This document shows positions 1 to 9,032 of a DNA stretch of 64,000 nt, piece after piece (the stretch's first letter is position 1; each line of letters begins with the position of its first letter). The DNA is from Ichthyophis bannanicus (Eukaryota > Chordata > Amphibia > Gymnophiona > Ichthyophiidae), in the NCBI GenBank assembly GCA_033557465.1, contig CM066033.1, positions 1,244,975,523 to 1,245,039,522 on the forward strand, read 5' to 3'. The translations under genes were made by a program, and so were the position numbers. The notes under the pieces were generated by a model. That model searched no databases and had not been told where the DNA came from. It was given only the letters and a program-made list of their open reading frames with translations.

Positions 1-480
1 CTGATTAGAGGTTTAGCGAAGAGTATGGCTTCCTTGGTAGCCGCACGCCGTTATCTTTTGTTAAGGAATTGGGCGGCAGACAGGTCCTCCAAGTTTCGGA
101 TTAGCAAACCTTCCCTTCAAGGGGAAGCTGATTGGTGAGGATCTTAACAAGCTAGTCAAAGATTTGGGGGAATCAAAAGGCGGTCGGTTGCTGGAGGATA
201 AGCCTAAGCAGGGTCGGACTCCGTTAGCTTTGCAGGGTCAAACTCGGGATTTCAGGTGTTTTGGTAACTCCCATTTGGGAGGCTTTCAAAGAGGAAGGTT
301 TGCCTCTTGAGGCCAAAGTTTTAGAGGGTTCTGGGGAGTGGGCAGAGGATTTGCTAGTCCCTCTTCCTCGGGATTTAGGAAAACCCAATGAAGCGAGGAG
401 GACTCCAGCAGGAATTCAACCAGTAGGTGGTCGGCTTCAGGGGTACCTTCTGCCTGGGTCCAGATAACATCCGATTAGTG
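1..480 (+). pseudogene. Gag C-terminal remnant of A1
   Basis: The first 120 bases read as ARRYLLLRNWAADRSSK followed by a broken continuation resembling a glycine/lysine-rich stretch (around 120-230). Such an arginine/tryptophan-rich segment just before the RT is what I know from vertebrate DIRS gag proteins, so I call it the end of gag. Several frameshifts are needed to read it and the start lies outside the window. No nucleic-acid binding finger is visible in this part. Moderately sure of family, unsure of exact limits. Confidence 0.55.
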
Positions 481-481
481 G

Positions 482-2255
482 GTGTTGGAGGTCATTCGCG
501 AAGGTTATTCTCTCGAATTTGCTAGTCCGGTAGTCGACTTTTATCCTGTCTCCTTGCAGGGGGTGAGCAAGGACGTTTGCAGTACGGGAGACGCTGGCTC
601 GTCTATTGCAGCTGGGAGCAGTGATTCCAGTTCCATGAGAGCTCTACGGCATAGGTCAATACTCTATTTCGTTGTGCCAAAGAAAGATGGGGCCTTCTGT
701 CCAATTCTGGACCTCAAAGAGCTAAATCACTGTCTTCGAGTACCTCATTTCCGAATGGAAACTTTGCGGTCGGTTATAGTGGCGGTGCATCAAGGAGAGT
801 TTTTGACGTCTCTTGATCTTACCGAAGCATATTTATACATTCCGATAGGCCAGATCATCAAAGGTACCTAAGGTTTGCGCTGCCGTGGGGGCATTTTCAG
901 TTCCAGGCATTGCCCTTCGGTCTAGCGACTGCTCCGTGCACCTTCACCAAGGTTATGGTGGTGGTAGCGGCGGCTCTTCGGAAGGAAGGAATATTAGTTC
1001 ATCCCTATCTCGACAACTGGTTGATTCGGGCAAAGTCCAGAGCCAAAAGTGTGCGAATGACAGGCAGAGTGGTGCAGCTCCTTCAGAGTCTCGGTTGGGT
1101 AGTCAATACGGCCAAGAGCCGATTGGTTGCATCGCAGGTTCTGGAGTATTTAGGAGTTCGCTTCGACACTCGAGTGGGAGCAGTTTTTCTACCAGATCTC
1201 CGAGCCCAGGCCCTTCGACGCTTGGTGCACAGTTTTTTAAGAGAGTCTAGCACCGTGGGTGTGGCTCTATCTCCGCATTCTAGGGACAATGGCGGCAATG
1301 CTGGAAGTCGTGCCATGGGCCATGGCACACATGCGTCCTTTACAGAGGTTGCTGCTCCGTCGCTGGTCTCACCAGAACGATTCGCTATCCAAACTCCTTC
1401 CCTGTCCAGTGCAGGTCAGGACGTCTCTTCAATGGTGGCTTTGTTCGCAAAATCTAGCAGCGGGCATGCCTCTTGAACAGCTGCAATGGCTTCCTGTTCT
1501 AACAGAAGCCAGTCTCGCTGGTTGGGGAGCTCATTGTGGAGAGCTTTTCGCGCAAGGCTGCTGGATCAAGCGTTTGTAGTTGTGAGCGGTAGTTCTAGTG
1601 CTTTGGGCCTTCGAGTCCACCTTACAGGGTCAAGCACTATCGGACAATGCCGCGACGGCTGCATACCTCAGTCATCAAGGGGGGCAAGGGAAGCACGGCG
1701 CTGGAAGAGGAGGCGGAAAGTCTGTTCAGTTGGGTAGTTCCTCGACTTCACACACTTTCGGTGGCACACATTGCGGGATCAGACAATGTGACAGCGGACT
1801 TTCTCAGCCGAGTCCGGGTGGATCCCGGAGAGTGGGAGCTTCATCTGGAGATGTTTGCTCAGATAGTCATCAAGTGGGGAGCTCCTGTTATGGATCGCAT
1901 GGTGACCTTTCGGTCGGCCAAGGCGAGTCGCTTTTTACAGCAGAAGACTAGAAAGAATGTCAGAAGGCCTAGCTGCCTTGCTACAACAATGGCCCACGCA
2001 TGGTCTCCTCTACGTTTTCCCTCCTTGGGCCCTCATAGGTTGAGTGGTTCAGCGGATCGAAGCTCATCAGGGGAGAGTAGTGTTAGTGGCTCCAGATTGG
2101 CCTCGCCGGCCGTGGTATGCCAATCTGGTGCGTCTTCTCAACGGGAACCATGGCGGATGCCGACAAGGAAGGATCTTCTGCTACAAGGTCCTCTGCGAAT
2201 GCCTCGGGTGGATCGGTTCTCGCTTACGGCTTGGCCATTGAAAGAGCTAGGTTAA
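482..2255 (+). pseudogene. RT / RNase H / methyltransferase pseudogene of A1
   Basis: RT motifs appear in order: VVPKKDGAFCPILDLKELN (about 670-728), TSLDLTEAYLYIPI (about 808-850), then after a stop QALPFGLATAPCTFTKV (about 904-955) and YLDNW near 1006-1020. The catalytic pair expected as YLDD reads YLDN, so one metal-binding aspartate is lost. RNase H follows: LTEASLAGWGAH near 1500, SDNAATAAYLS near 1640-1680 and a DFLSRVRV motif near 1797-1820. Downstream, VMDRMVTFRSAKASRF around 1890-1940 fits the start of the Dam-like domain. At least four frame changes are needed. It sits directly upstream of the recombinase, as in A3. Confidence 0.82.
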
Positions 2256-2733
2256 GAAAGAAAGGTATTCTAGTGCAGTGATTGCCACCTTACTTTTGGC
2301 TAGAAAGAGGTCGACTTCCATAGCATATGTGCGTGTCTGGCATATTTTTGAGGACTGGTGTGAGCAGCGTCTGATCCGTCCTGCCACAGTATCAGTTCCG
2401 ATAGTGTTGAGTTTCTTGCAGGACGGGTTCGATAAGGGCTTGGCGGCCAGTTCTTTAAGGGTACAGCTGGCATATATTTCTGATCGAGGAAAGGTTCAAG
2501 GAGTCGCCTTGGATGCCCATGCCGATGTTGTACGTTTCGAGAATGGTATCCCGTCTATGTCCTTCGCATAGGTTGTTTTCTCCTCTGTAGGATCTCAACC
2601 TGGTTTTAGGGGCTTTGACAAGACAGCCTTTTGAGCCTTTGCATCAGGCTTCACTAAAAGATTTGACTAAAGACAGTATTTTTGGTAGTTATTTGCTCTG
2701 CACGTCGAATCTCGGAGTTGCAGGCATTGTCTT

Positions 2734-2749
2734 GTCGGGAACCGTTTCT
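2734..2749. repeat. Target-site duplication (left) of the L1-like insert
   Basis: GTCGGGAACCGTTTCT occurs here and again at 4227-4242, flanking a poly(T)-led sequence. The duplication lies inside recombinase coding sequence of A1 and defines the insertion exactly. Confidence 0.92.
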
Positions 2750-4226
2750 TTCTTTTTTTTTTTTTTATTATTTATTTATGCAGTTTTAAAAAAAAAAACA
2801 ACAAGAAATATACAATCCCTTGCAAGAAAATAGAATACATGTCAGTAATCCAATAAGACAAAATTCAAAGATAATAATTCAAACATTATTCTAAATAGTC
2901 CACAAAATGGGGGGAAAAAAGCAAAGAAATTCTTCCAAGCAGAGGAAACTTGAAAGAAATACAAAACAAGACCAGTTAATAGGAAAAAAAAAAAACCAAA
3001 GGCCACGGAGGACCCGAGAACCACAATCCCTTAAGAGAAAACATGTATAGATGGTACCGTTATTCTGACGACACAGTTGTAGAAACTCTGGCATTAATGA
3101 AGACATTAAGATCATTTGGATCAGAAAAAACATATTTAGCATTCTTCATAATTACCAAACATCGACATGGAAATCTAAGGAAAAAGGAACCCCCCAGCTG
3201 GATTACACCCGGTTTATATAAAAGAAACTGTTTCCTCCGCTTTTGGGTATCTTTAGTTATATCGGGGAACATAGAGAGTGTTAAGCCCATAAAGGTTTCT
3301 AACCGTTTTTTAAAGAAAAGCCTCAAAAGCCAATCCTTATCTGAAATTAGAGCACATTGAACTAATAGGGTGGAAGGAACACAAGTTTCCCTCCCAACAT
3401 CAGAAATCAAATCTGAAATATCCAGAACTTCAAAATTAACGTCAGAAACTACTACGGGGTCCCCAGCTTTTTTCTTAGCTATAGGAAGATAATACACTTT
3501 TGTCAAAGGAGGAATCAAACCTTCAGGGACTTTTAAAACTTCCAACATGTATCTTTTAAACATATCCAGAGCAGTGACCCCCGATACTCGGGGAAAATTC
3601 AAAACTCTAAGATTAGCAGCCCGGGAAGCATTTTCCAGCGCTTCCAATTTATATTTAAAAGTCCCGTTTTCTTTAATTAAAGTCGACAAAAGAGCAGAAT
3701 CAGTGTCCATCTGAGAACCTAGACTAGTAATCTGATTCTTCAACCGTTCATTAGAAGACGTGAGAACTTGGATATCAGCAGCATTCTTCTGAATAACAAC
3801 ATCATGATCTTGAATTCGAGAAGTCAGAACCGTAGTTCGAGAGATGAGAGCTGTAGATAAGGTGGCTATAGCGTCCCAAATGGACTCCAATGTAAATACC
3901 TTAGGCCGAAGAAGAAAAGGAGAATCGGGAAAAGCAGGTGTCGATACCAGCTGAGGGGACCCTTCCCCCTGCAAAGAAAAGGACGACAGAACTTCCGCCG
4001 CTCCAACTTCACCCGAAGCCTCCCCGGAGTGAACGGGGGTCTGTGGAGCCTCTCGTACAGCTGACACCCTCTCCGCACTCGGGGCTCCCTTCTCGGAGGA
4101 CTCCGAAGCTGTCAGAGCTGAAGCGGGCTCCATCATAGTCGGGTGTGGCGGCGGTGTTCTCTGTGCAGGGGAGAGAGATGTCTCACTATCCGACGGGGAT
4201 TCGAGCCGGCTTGGCTCTGCCTGGTA
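2750..4226 (-). mobile_element. L1-like, ORF1-only non-LTR element (half-LINE)
   Basis: Seen: a minus-strand insertion of about 1.48 kb bounded by a 16-bp target duplication. Its 3' end (left) is a poly(T) run on the plus strand with AATAAA-type signals on the minus strand (around 2757-2785). It holds one ORF resembling L1 ORF1p and then runs directly into a short 3' region of about 300 bp; no reverse transcriptase or endonuclease is present. The ORF1-then-poly(A) layout resembles mammalian HAL1 (half-L1) elements. Alternatives: a single internal deletion of a full L1, or a 5'-truncated copy of an ORF1-only family. Confidence 0.85.
3060..4136 (-). CDS. L1-like ORF1 protein
   Basis: An uninterrupted minus-strand frame of about 358 codons from the tandem ATG at 4131-4136. 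The frame is open further upstream but beyond 4226 it is only the antisense of the interrupted recombinase, so I place the start at one of these two methionines. The N-terminal third is acidic and Ser/Pro-rich. A heptad-like stretch with many Ile/Leu/Asn residues (about 3680-3880) looks like the ORF1p coiled coil. It is followed by ASRAANLRVLNFPRVSG near 3570-3635, the start of the RRM-like domain, then a basic C-terminal part. L1 ORF1p is a trimeric RNA chaperone of the retrotransposition particle. The intact frame in an old host element suggests it is younger than A1. Confidence 0.78.
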   Translation of the reverse strand: MMEPASALTASESSEKGAPSAERVSAVREAPQTPVHSGEASGEVGAAEVLSSFSLQGEGSPQLVSTPAFPDSPFLLRPKVFTLESIWDAIATLSTALISRTTVLTSRIQDHDVVIQKNAADIQVLTSSNERLKNQITSLGSQMDTDSALLSTLIKENGTFKYKLEALENASRAANLRVLNFPRVSGVTALDMFKRYMLEVLKVPEGLIPPLTKVYYLPIAKKKAGDPVVVSDVNFEVLDISDLISDVGRETCVPSTLLVQCALISDKDWLLRLFFKKRLETFMGLTLSMFPDITKDTQKRRKQFLLYKPGVIQLGGSFFLRFPCRCLVIMKNAKYVFSDPNDLNVFINARVSTTVSSE

Positions 4227-4774
4227 GTCGGGAACCGTTTCTGACTTTTTAAAGGGAAATGGTGGTATTGCGTCCTGTTCTGTCTTTTCTGCCAAAGGTA
4301 GTTTCACCATTTCATGTAAATCAGTCTGCCAATATTGGGCAGTTCGGATGAGAATGCGTCGGACCGTAGTTGACATTTGTTAGATATAAAGAGGACTCTT
4401 CATCGATACTTGAAGGTTTCCGAGTCCTTCCACAGGTCGGAGCATTTGTTCGTTCTCTTTGGAGGTCCGCGTAAGGGTGTAGCGGCAGCCAAAGCTTCAA
4501 TTTCCAGATGGGTCCGTGAAGCAGTAGCATCAGCTTATATCTTGCAAGGTCATCAGATGCCTGTGGGGCTGTGGGCTTGTTCTACTAGAGCGCAGGCAAC
4601 TTCGTGGGCAAAACATAGCTTGGTTCCTCCTGTTGAGATTCGCAGAGCAGCCACATGGTCTTTGCATACTTTCAGTAAACATTATCGCCTAGATGTTCAA
4701 GCGGCAGGAGATGCCTGTTTCAGGTCTGTGGTTTTGCAGTCGGGTTGGACAGGTCCCTCCCAGTAATTTACAGT

Positions 4775-4866
4775 TCTGTTACATCGCAGAGGTGAGGGAC
4801 TGAACTGGAGGGACGATTAGGCTTACCTGCTAATTCTTCTTCCTTGAACTCCAGTTCAGTCCCTGG
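4775..4866 (+). repeat. Internal complementary region (ICR) of A1
   Basis: The sequence GCAGAGGTGAGGGACTGAAC near 4783 and its near-complement CAGTTCAGTCCCTGGGG at 4852-4868 flank CTTACCTGCTAATTCTTCTT. The first arm is the reverse complement of a family-A left terminus (compare 42137-42165), and the second is the reverse complement of the A1 right terminus (5230-5292). This head-to-tail copy of both ends is the diagnostic DIRS feature used to join the ends of the cDNA. Confidence 0.8.
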
Positions 4867-5109
4867 GGTTTTTTTGTCAGATTTCGCAGAGTCTTTTTTG
4901 TTGTCTGGGGTAACGGCCAAGCAGTAGAAAATCAGCAAATTTTTATTTTCTGTACTCAGGCAAGGTATGCTCTGTATTTTTTTCTTCTCTCTCTCCTATT
5001 TCCTTCAAACAGGAAAGGAAGAGTTATCCTCTTATTTAACGGGGAGTTAGTTCAGTTTAAGAGTAAAGTTTTGATAGTTAATATTATAGCTACTTATTTG
5101 TTTCTCCTT

Positions 5110-5295
5110 GGAGTCTGCTTTGTCATTAGGTCACTGGGAGCTGGTGGGAGGTGCCAGCAGGATATATACAGTGGTGTCACAAGTCTGACATGCCCAGTCT
5201 CCATGCTGCTGGAGGAGGTGCACTACCCAGAGGTGAGGGACTGAACTGGAGTTCCTCAAGGAACAACAATTATCAGGTAAGTCTAATTTCTCTTT
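5110..5295 (+). repeat. Right inverted terminal repeat of A1
   Basis: Matches the right end of A3 (59280-59466) over AGTCTGCTTTGTCA, the GGTGCCAGC block, GCTGCTGGAGGAGGTGCAC and the terminal CAGGTAAGTCTAATTTCTCT. It is the inverse of the A3 left end at 42133-42283. Confidence 0.78.
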
Positions 5296-5689
5296 CACCA
5301 ACTGACTGTAAATAGATAATTAATGGTAGCTATAAGGATAAGTACTGCCAACCAGGATATTCAGAGGCAGTATACGTATAGTGCTGGCGAATAATATTCT
5401 TACAGACTTCCTTGTCACTGTTTGGGTAGTACTGATGCAGTCTGAGGATGGAATGGTGAATTATCTGAATAGCGCTGGCACTGACAACCCTATCCAGATA
5501 TTCAGCACCAGATATCAGTACTGAATATTCTGGGAGTGGTTTTTTTAGCTGCCATGGTCAGTAATTAAAACAAAAAAACCTACACCAACCACAGTGGTTT
5601 AATGCTTACCTGAGAGTTTGACAATCAGAGACTCTCTAGTTTGACAGAGAGATTTCAGAAAATAGAAGAGTACTCTTTAAAATAATGAA
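5296..5689. other. Unassigned repeat-like spacer
   Basis: About 390 bp with no coding potential. Phrases such as GATATTCAG and its inverse CTGAATAT recur (near 5360, 5490, 5520), which suggests a decayed short interspersed or foldback element, but I cannot name it. Confidence 0.4.
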
Positions 5690-6425
5690 TTCTTTGCTTC
5701 GGTCTTTACTGAAGAAGATTAGGGAATTTACCCGTGCCTGAAATGGTATATAAAGGTGATGTATCGAAAGAATTGAAAGAAATATCGATAAACTGGAAAG
5801 ATTATTACAACTATTTGATAAACTGAAGAGTATCAAATCACCTGGACCGGATGGTATAAATCCAAGAGTATTGAAAGAAATAAAATATGAGATTGCAGAC
5901 CTACTATCATTAAAATCAACTGTAGTACTTGAAGAGTGGAGAATAGCCAGTTTAACGCCAATATTTAAAAAGGGTACCTGGGGTGATCTGGGAAACTACA
6001 GACCTCTAAGTCGGACATCAGTATCGGGCCAAATGGTAGAAACCATTATAAAGAATAAAATTACTGAACATGTAGATGGTCATGGTTTAATGGGAGAAAG
6101 CCAACATGGATTTTTCCAAGGAAAGTCTTGTCTAAATAATCTGTTATACTTTTTTTGAAGGTGTGAATAGACAGGTAAACAAAGGTGAGCTGGTTGATTA
6201 TAGTGCATTTGGATTTTTAGAAAGCCTTTGCAAAGGTCCCTCATGAGAGACTTGGCAAAATTAAAAAGTCATGGGATTGGAGGCAGTGTAGTATTCTTGA
6301 TCAGAAACTGCTTAAAAGATAGAAGGCAGAGAGTAGGGCTAAATGGCCAATTTTCTCATTGGAGAAAAGTAAATAGTGGAATACGCCAGGGATCTGTGCT
6401 GGGCCTGTTGCTTTTTTTGTTTTTA
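5690..6425 (+). pseudogene. CR1-like LINE reverse transcriptase fragment
   Basis: Plus-strand reading across several frames gives a stretch resembling FFASVFTEEDSGNLPVP (near 5690), then KSPGPDGINPRVLKE (5836-5880), a LTPIFKKGTWGDLGNYRPLS block (5953-6012), GESQHGFFQGKSCLNNLLY (6093-6150) and SGIRQGSVLGLLLF (6376-6417). These are RT motifs 1 to 4 of the CR1 group of non-LTR retrotransposons. The catalytic YxDD block is missing because the fragment stops near 6425, just before copy B1. Only a single internal slice of the element is present, with no 5' or 3' end visible. Confidence 0.82.
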
Positions 6426-6503
6426 TTTATAATTTTAATAATACACATTTCCTACCTTGAACCTCAAAGTGCTTCCACACATCACCAAAATTAGTAACAT
6501 TTT

Positions 6504-6668
6504 ATCTCCAGGAACAAGCAGGAATGTAGTCTTCACATATGGGTATCGTTGGTACCGACGGAGCCTGCGTGGGAACACTCCCCAGCATCCAATTAGAAAG
6601 CTTTTGGGAGCATCCCACAGCACCTGCGTGCTGCCTTCCCGCCTTTCCCAACTGCCTCTCTCCAGTTC
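6504..6668 (+). repeat. Left inverted terminal repeat of B1
   Basis: About 165 bp, from ATCTCCAGG to CTCTCTCCAGTT; its reverse complement is at 13599-13728, resuming at 15025-15090 after LE2. Holds the imperfect palindrome around GGTACCGAC at 6550-6560. Confidence 0.88.
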
Positions 6669-6907
6669 TTCGTTTTCCGCCGAGCCAGAAGATCGTTTTC
6701 CTGTCAGCGCAGAAATTATCCCGTATTTTTCATTCTTTTCTGGTAGTGTCTGCCTTCCTCGACGCTATACCAGTACCGACGGTTCTTTCTTTAAAAAAAA
6801 AAAAAAAAAAAAAAAATTTTTAATATTTTTTTCTGGATTTTCCAGCCCTTTTTTCCTCTAGGGCACCACGTGCCATTTTGGGCACTAGGCCCAAATTTTT
6901 CCTCAAC

Positions 6908-9032
6908 ATGGAAAATCCCGCTTCGGGTTTCAAAAAGTGTTCAAAGTGTGGCGGTACCATCTCCGTCACCGACACTCACGAGTGGTGCCTTAAATGTTTA
7001 GGTGCTGACCACTCCATCTCGGAGTGTGTTACCTGTGGGATGATGTCAAAGAGGGGTCGGCAGAACTGAGCTGCTGAGCTTAGCACCCTTTTTCCCTCCG
7101 ATGCAGCATCCGTGGCATCGACGTCTTCCAGGGCTTTGTCTTCCTCCCAAGGATCTCAGGTAACCAAACATAAATCTGGCCGGTCCTCAAAGGGTAGATC
7201 TCCTTCAAGTATCGAGATGCCTCTGGCGTTGGCCTTGAGGAACTTGTACCGTCAAAATTGCACCGGCGGGAGGCTTCGGCTTCCAAAGCACTATCAGGGC
7301 TCCAGGATGTTCTCGAGGCCCCAACCTCGGCAGAACTACTGGTACCATGCTCTGGGCTACAGGCCGCTTCGTCCGGTACCAACACCCAGGCATCGGCAGC
7401 GTCAATTGACCAGAGATTCCTGGCTATTGAGCGCAGTCTGGCGGCTCTCCTTGCGGCATCGGTGCCTTCGGGATCACTTCAGACAATTCAACCGGTATCG
7501 ACACCGGTTCCGGTACCGATATCGGTACCGGTACCAACAGCATCGACATCAGCAACTCTGTTACCGACACGGAGTCATGCTGTTTCCTCCAGTATCGACA
7601 AGCTGATACCGGACCCCTCCGGTACCGACTTTGATCGGTATTGGTATCGTGCTTTACAGCAGCACCCGGACAGAAGATATTTTGAATCCTCCGATGACTC
7701 TGAGAATTCTGACAGCTCTGTCGATGCTGGAGTACTTCTCTCTGAGGAGCCGCCTTCTCCTAAACGTAGGATGTCTCCTCCAGAGGATATATCCTTTCAG
7801 GATTTCATCAGGGAGGTGGCTAGAGGTCTTTCCATCACAGTGGCTCCTGAAACAGAGCCCAGGGCGAAGGAGTTGGAGATTTTACAATATCCCAAAGCTC
7901 CCAAGGAAGCGGCCACTTTGCCTATTCATGAGATCTTGCATGATCTCATGTTAAAAATGTGGGAAACACCTCTTACCACCTCTCCTCATTTCCCGTAGGC
8001 TAGATACCATGTATCGAGTGCCTCCTTGTCCTGCATTTCAAAAAACTCAGTTGCCACACTACTCCATAGTGGTGGAATCGGCTATGAGAAGGATCAAGAG
8101 TGCAAAAAGACATGCATCTAATCCTCCAGGACGTGAATGTAGGATTCTTGATGCCTTTGGGTGTCGTACATTCCAGGCCTCTATGCTTTCTGCCAGGATT
8201 AGTTCCTACATCTTATTTATTTATTTACAGACTCTTATATACCGCGCTATTCGGCATCAGTGCAATTTACATGGAACACAAACTTATAGCCAGGCGGCAA
8301 GCCACTCGACGTTTACAGAGAACGGGTACTAAAACAACTTGAATAACAAGGGGCAACTATTTACACACTATTTACACATAGGCGTCATGTTTAAATCATC
8401 TCGGAAGTAGACTGTGTCAAGGTTGGATTGCCTGTTTGTTGGTGTTGCTGTACTGGGTAGTGGAGGGGGCTGTTATTATCTTATATATGGGAATGTTCCT
8501 TAAGGAGGTCACAGGAGATCTAGAGCTTATGAGCCCTCTCCTTCCTGATGATAAAAGGCAGGAATACCTTACACTTATCAAACATGCCCAGGATGTTTCC
8601 AAGTTTGTTAATCGTGCAGCTTTTGACTGCTTTGAGTGCATCAGCAGAACCTCTGCCGTTGCCATAGGGGCTCGCAGGATTGCCTGGCTCCAGGCATCTG
8701 ACTTAGAGCTCTGGGTACAGGACAAGCTGGGCAATATTTCCTGTACTGGCGAAAATCTCTTTGGCAAAAATTGGCACGAGAAAGCTAATGAGCTGGATGC
8801 TGATAATACCACTCTGGATAGATTATCCAAAGCTACAGCTGATCCTGCAAGGAGGAAATCCTACAAGAAACCATTCTTCTCTAAAAAGAAGAGGTTTTAC
8901 CCCTCCTATACCCAGCAGGTGCATTCTGCAAGTCAATCCACCCGAAAGGCACAGCAGCCCCCAAAGCAAAGGAAATCAAAGTCTGTTAAGCCTCAACCGG
9001 CCCAACAGTCCCAGCCTCCACAGGGGCTTTGA
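6908..9032 (+). pseudogene. Gag pseudogene of B1
   Basis: Starts at ATG 6908 (MENPASGFKKC). An N-terminal Cys/His module follows immediately: C-x2-C-x9-H-x2-C-x2-C-x4-H-x4-C-x2-C, ending near 7045. The next conserved arginine codon has become TGA (about 7067, a CpG-decay type change). A low-complexity Pro/Val/Ser/Thr region rich in GGTACC follows (7370-7640), then the conserved core: MSPPEDISFQDFIREVARGL (about 7770-7830) and a MYRVPPC block (8010). The SINE-like insert cuts the core at 8217; it resumes at 8478 (YMGMFLKEV) and ends at TGA 9030-9032 in the context CTT TGA. In DIRS elements Gag forms the RNA-packaging particle. Confidence 0.85.
8217..8477. mobile_element. SINE-like insertion in B1 gag
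   Basis: About 261 bp absent from the other B copies, flanked by the 7-bp duplication ATCTTAT (8210-8216 and 8478-8484). It begins with a TTATTTATTTA run, then CTTATATACCGCGCTATTCG; a related TATACCGCC...GTTTACAT block occurs at 44345-44400. I cannot identify a polymerase III box with certainty, so the class is tentative. Confidence 0.65.

Larger units (their letters stand above)
2256..4766 (+). pseudogene. Tyrosine recombinase pseudogene of A1, split by an L1-like insert
   Basis: The N-terminal part (2278-2571) reads ARKRSTSIAYVRVWHIFEDW and FLQDGFDKGLAASSLRVQL, matching the core-binding region of DIRS recombinases. A retrotransposon occupies 2750-4226. After it the catalytic part resumes: FLPKVVSPFHVNQ near 4290-4328, YLKVSESFHRSEHLFVLFGG near 4410-4468, then ACSTRAQATSWA and RRAATWSLHTFSKHYRLDV ending at 4766. 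The usual HxxR catalytic motif reads CSTR here, so the histidine is lost (A3 keeps HSMR). The tyrosine in SKHYRLD is present. Broken by insertion, stops and substitutions. Confidence 0.8.
1..5295 (+). mobile_element. DIRS-like retrotransposon, family A, copy A1 (5' cut by window edge)
   Basis: Seen: in order, remnants of a gag tail, RT, RNase H, Dam-like methyltransferase and tyrosine recombinase on the plus strand, then an internal complementary region (4775-4866) and a right inverted repeat ending near 5295 in GTCTAATTTCTCTTT. The same right end closes copy A3 at 59466. An L1-like insertion with a 16-bp target duplication splits the recombinase at 2750-4226. Every coding region carries stops or frameshifts, so the copy is dead. 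Assignment to DIRS rests on the RT-RH-MT-YR order plus the ICR, a combination specific to that order of retrotransposons. Family A is clearly divergent in protein sequence from families B and C. Confidence 0.88.

Noticed and set aside
4137..4376. N-terminal extension of the L1-like ORF1 to ATG 4376
   Set aside because: Beyond 4226 the sequence is the A1 recombinase read antisense (past the target duplication), so this start is not part of the L1 element.
7370..7640. GGTACC-rich block as a CRISPR-like or minisatellite array
   Set aside because: Spacing is irregular, there are no constant-length spacers, and it lies in frame within gag; the genome is eukaryotic.
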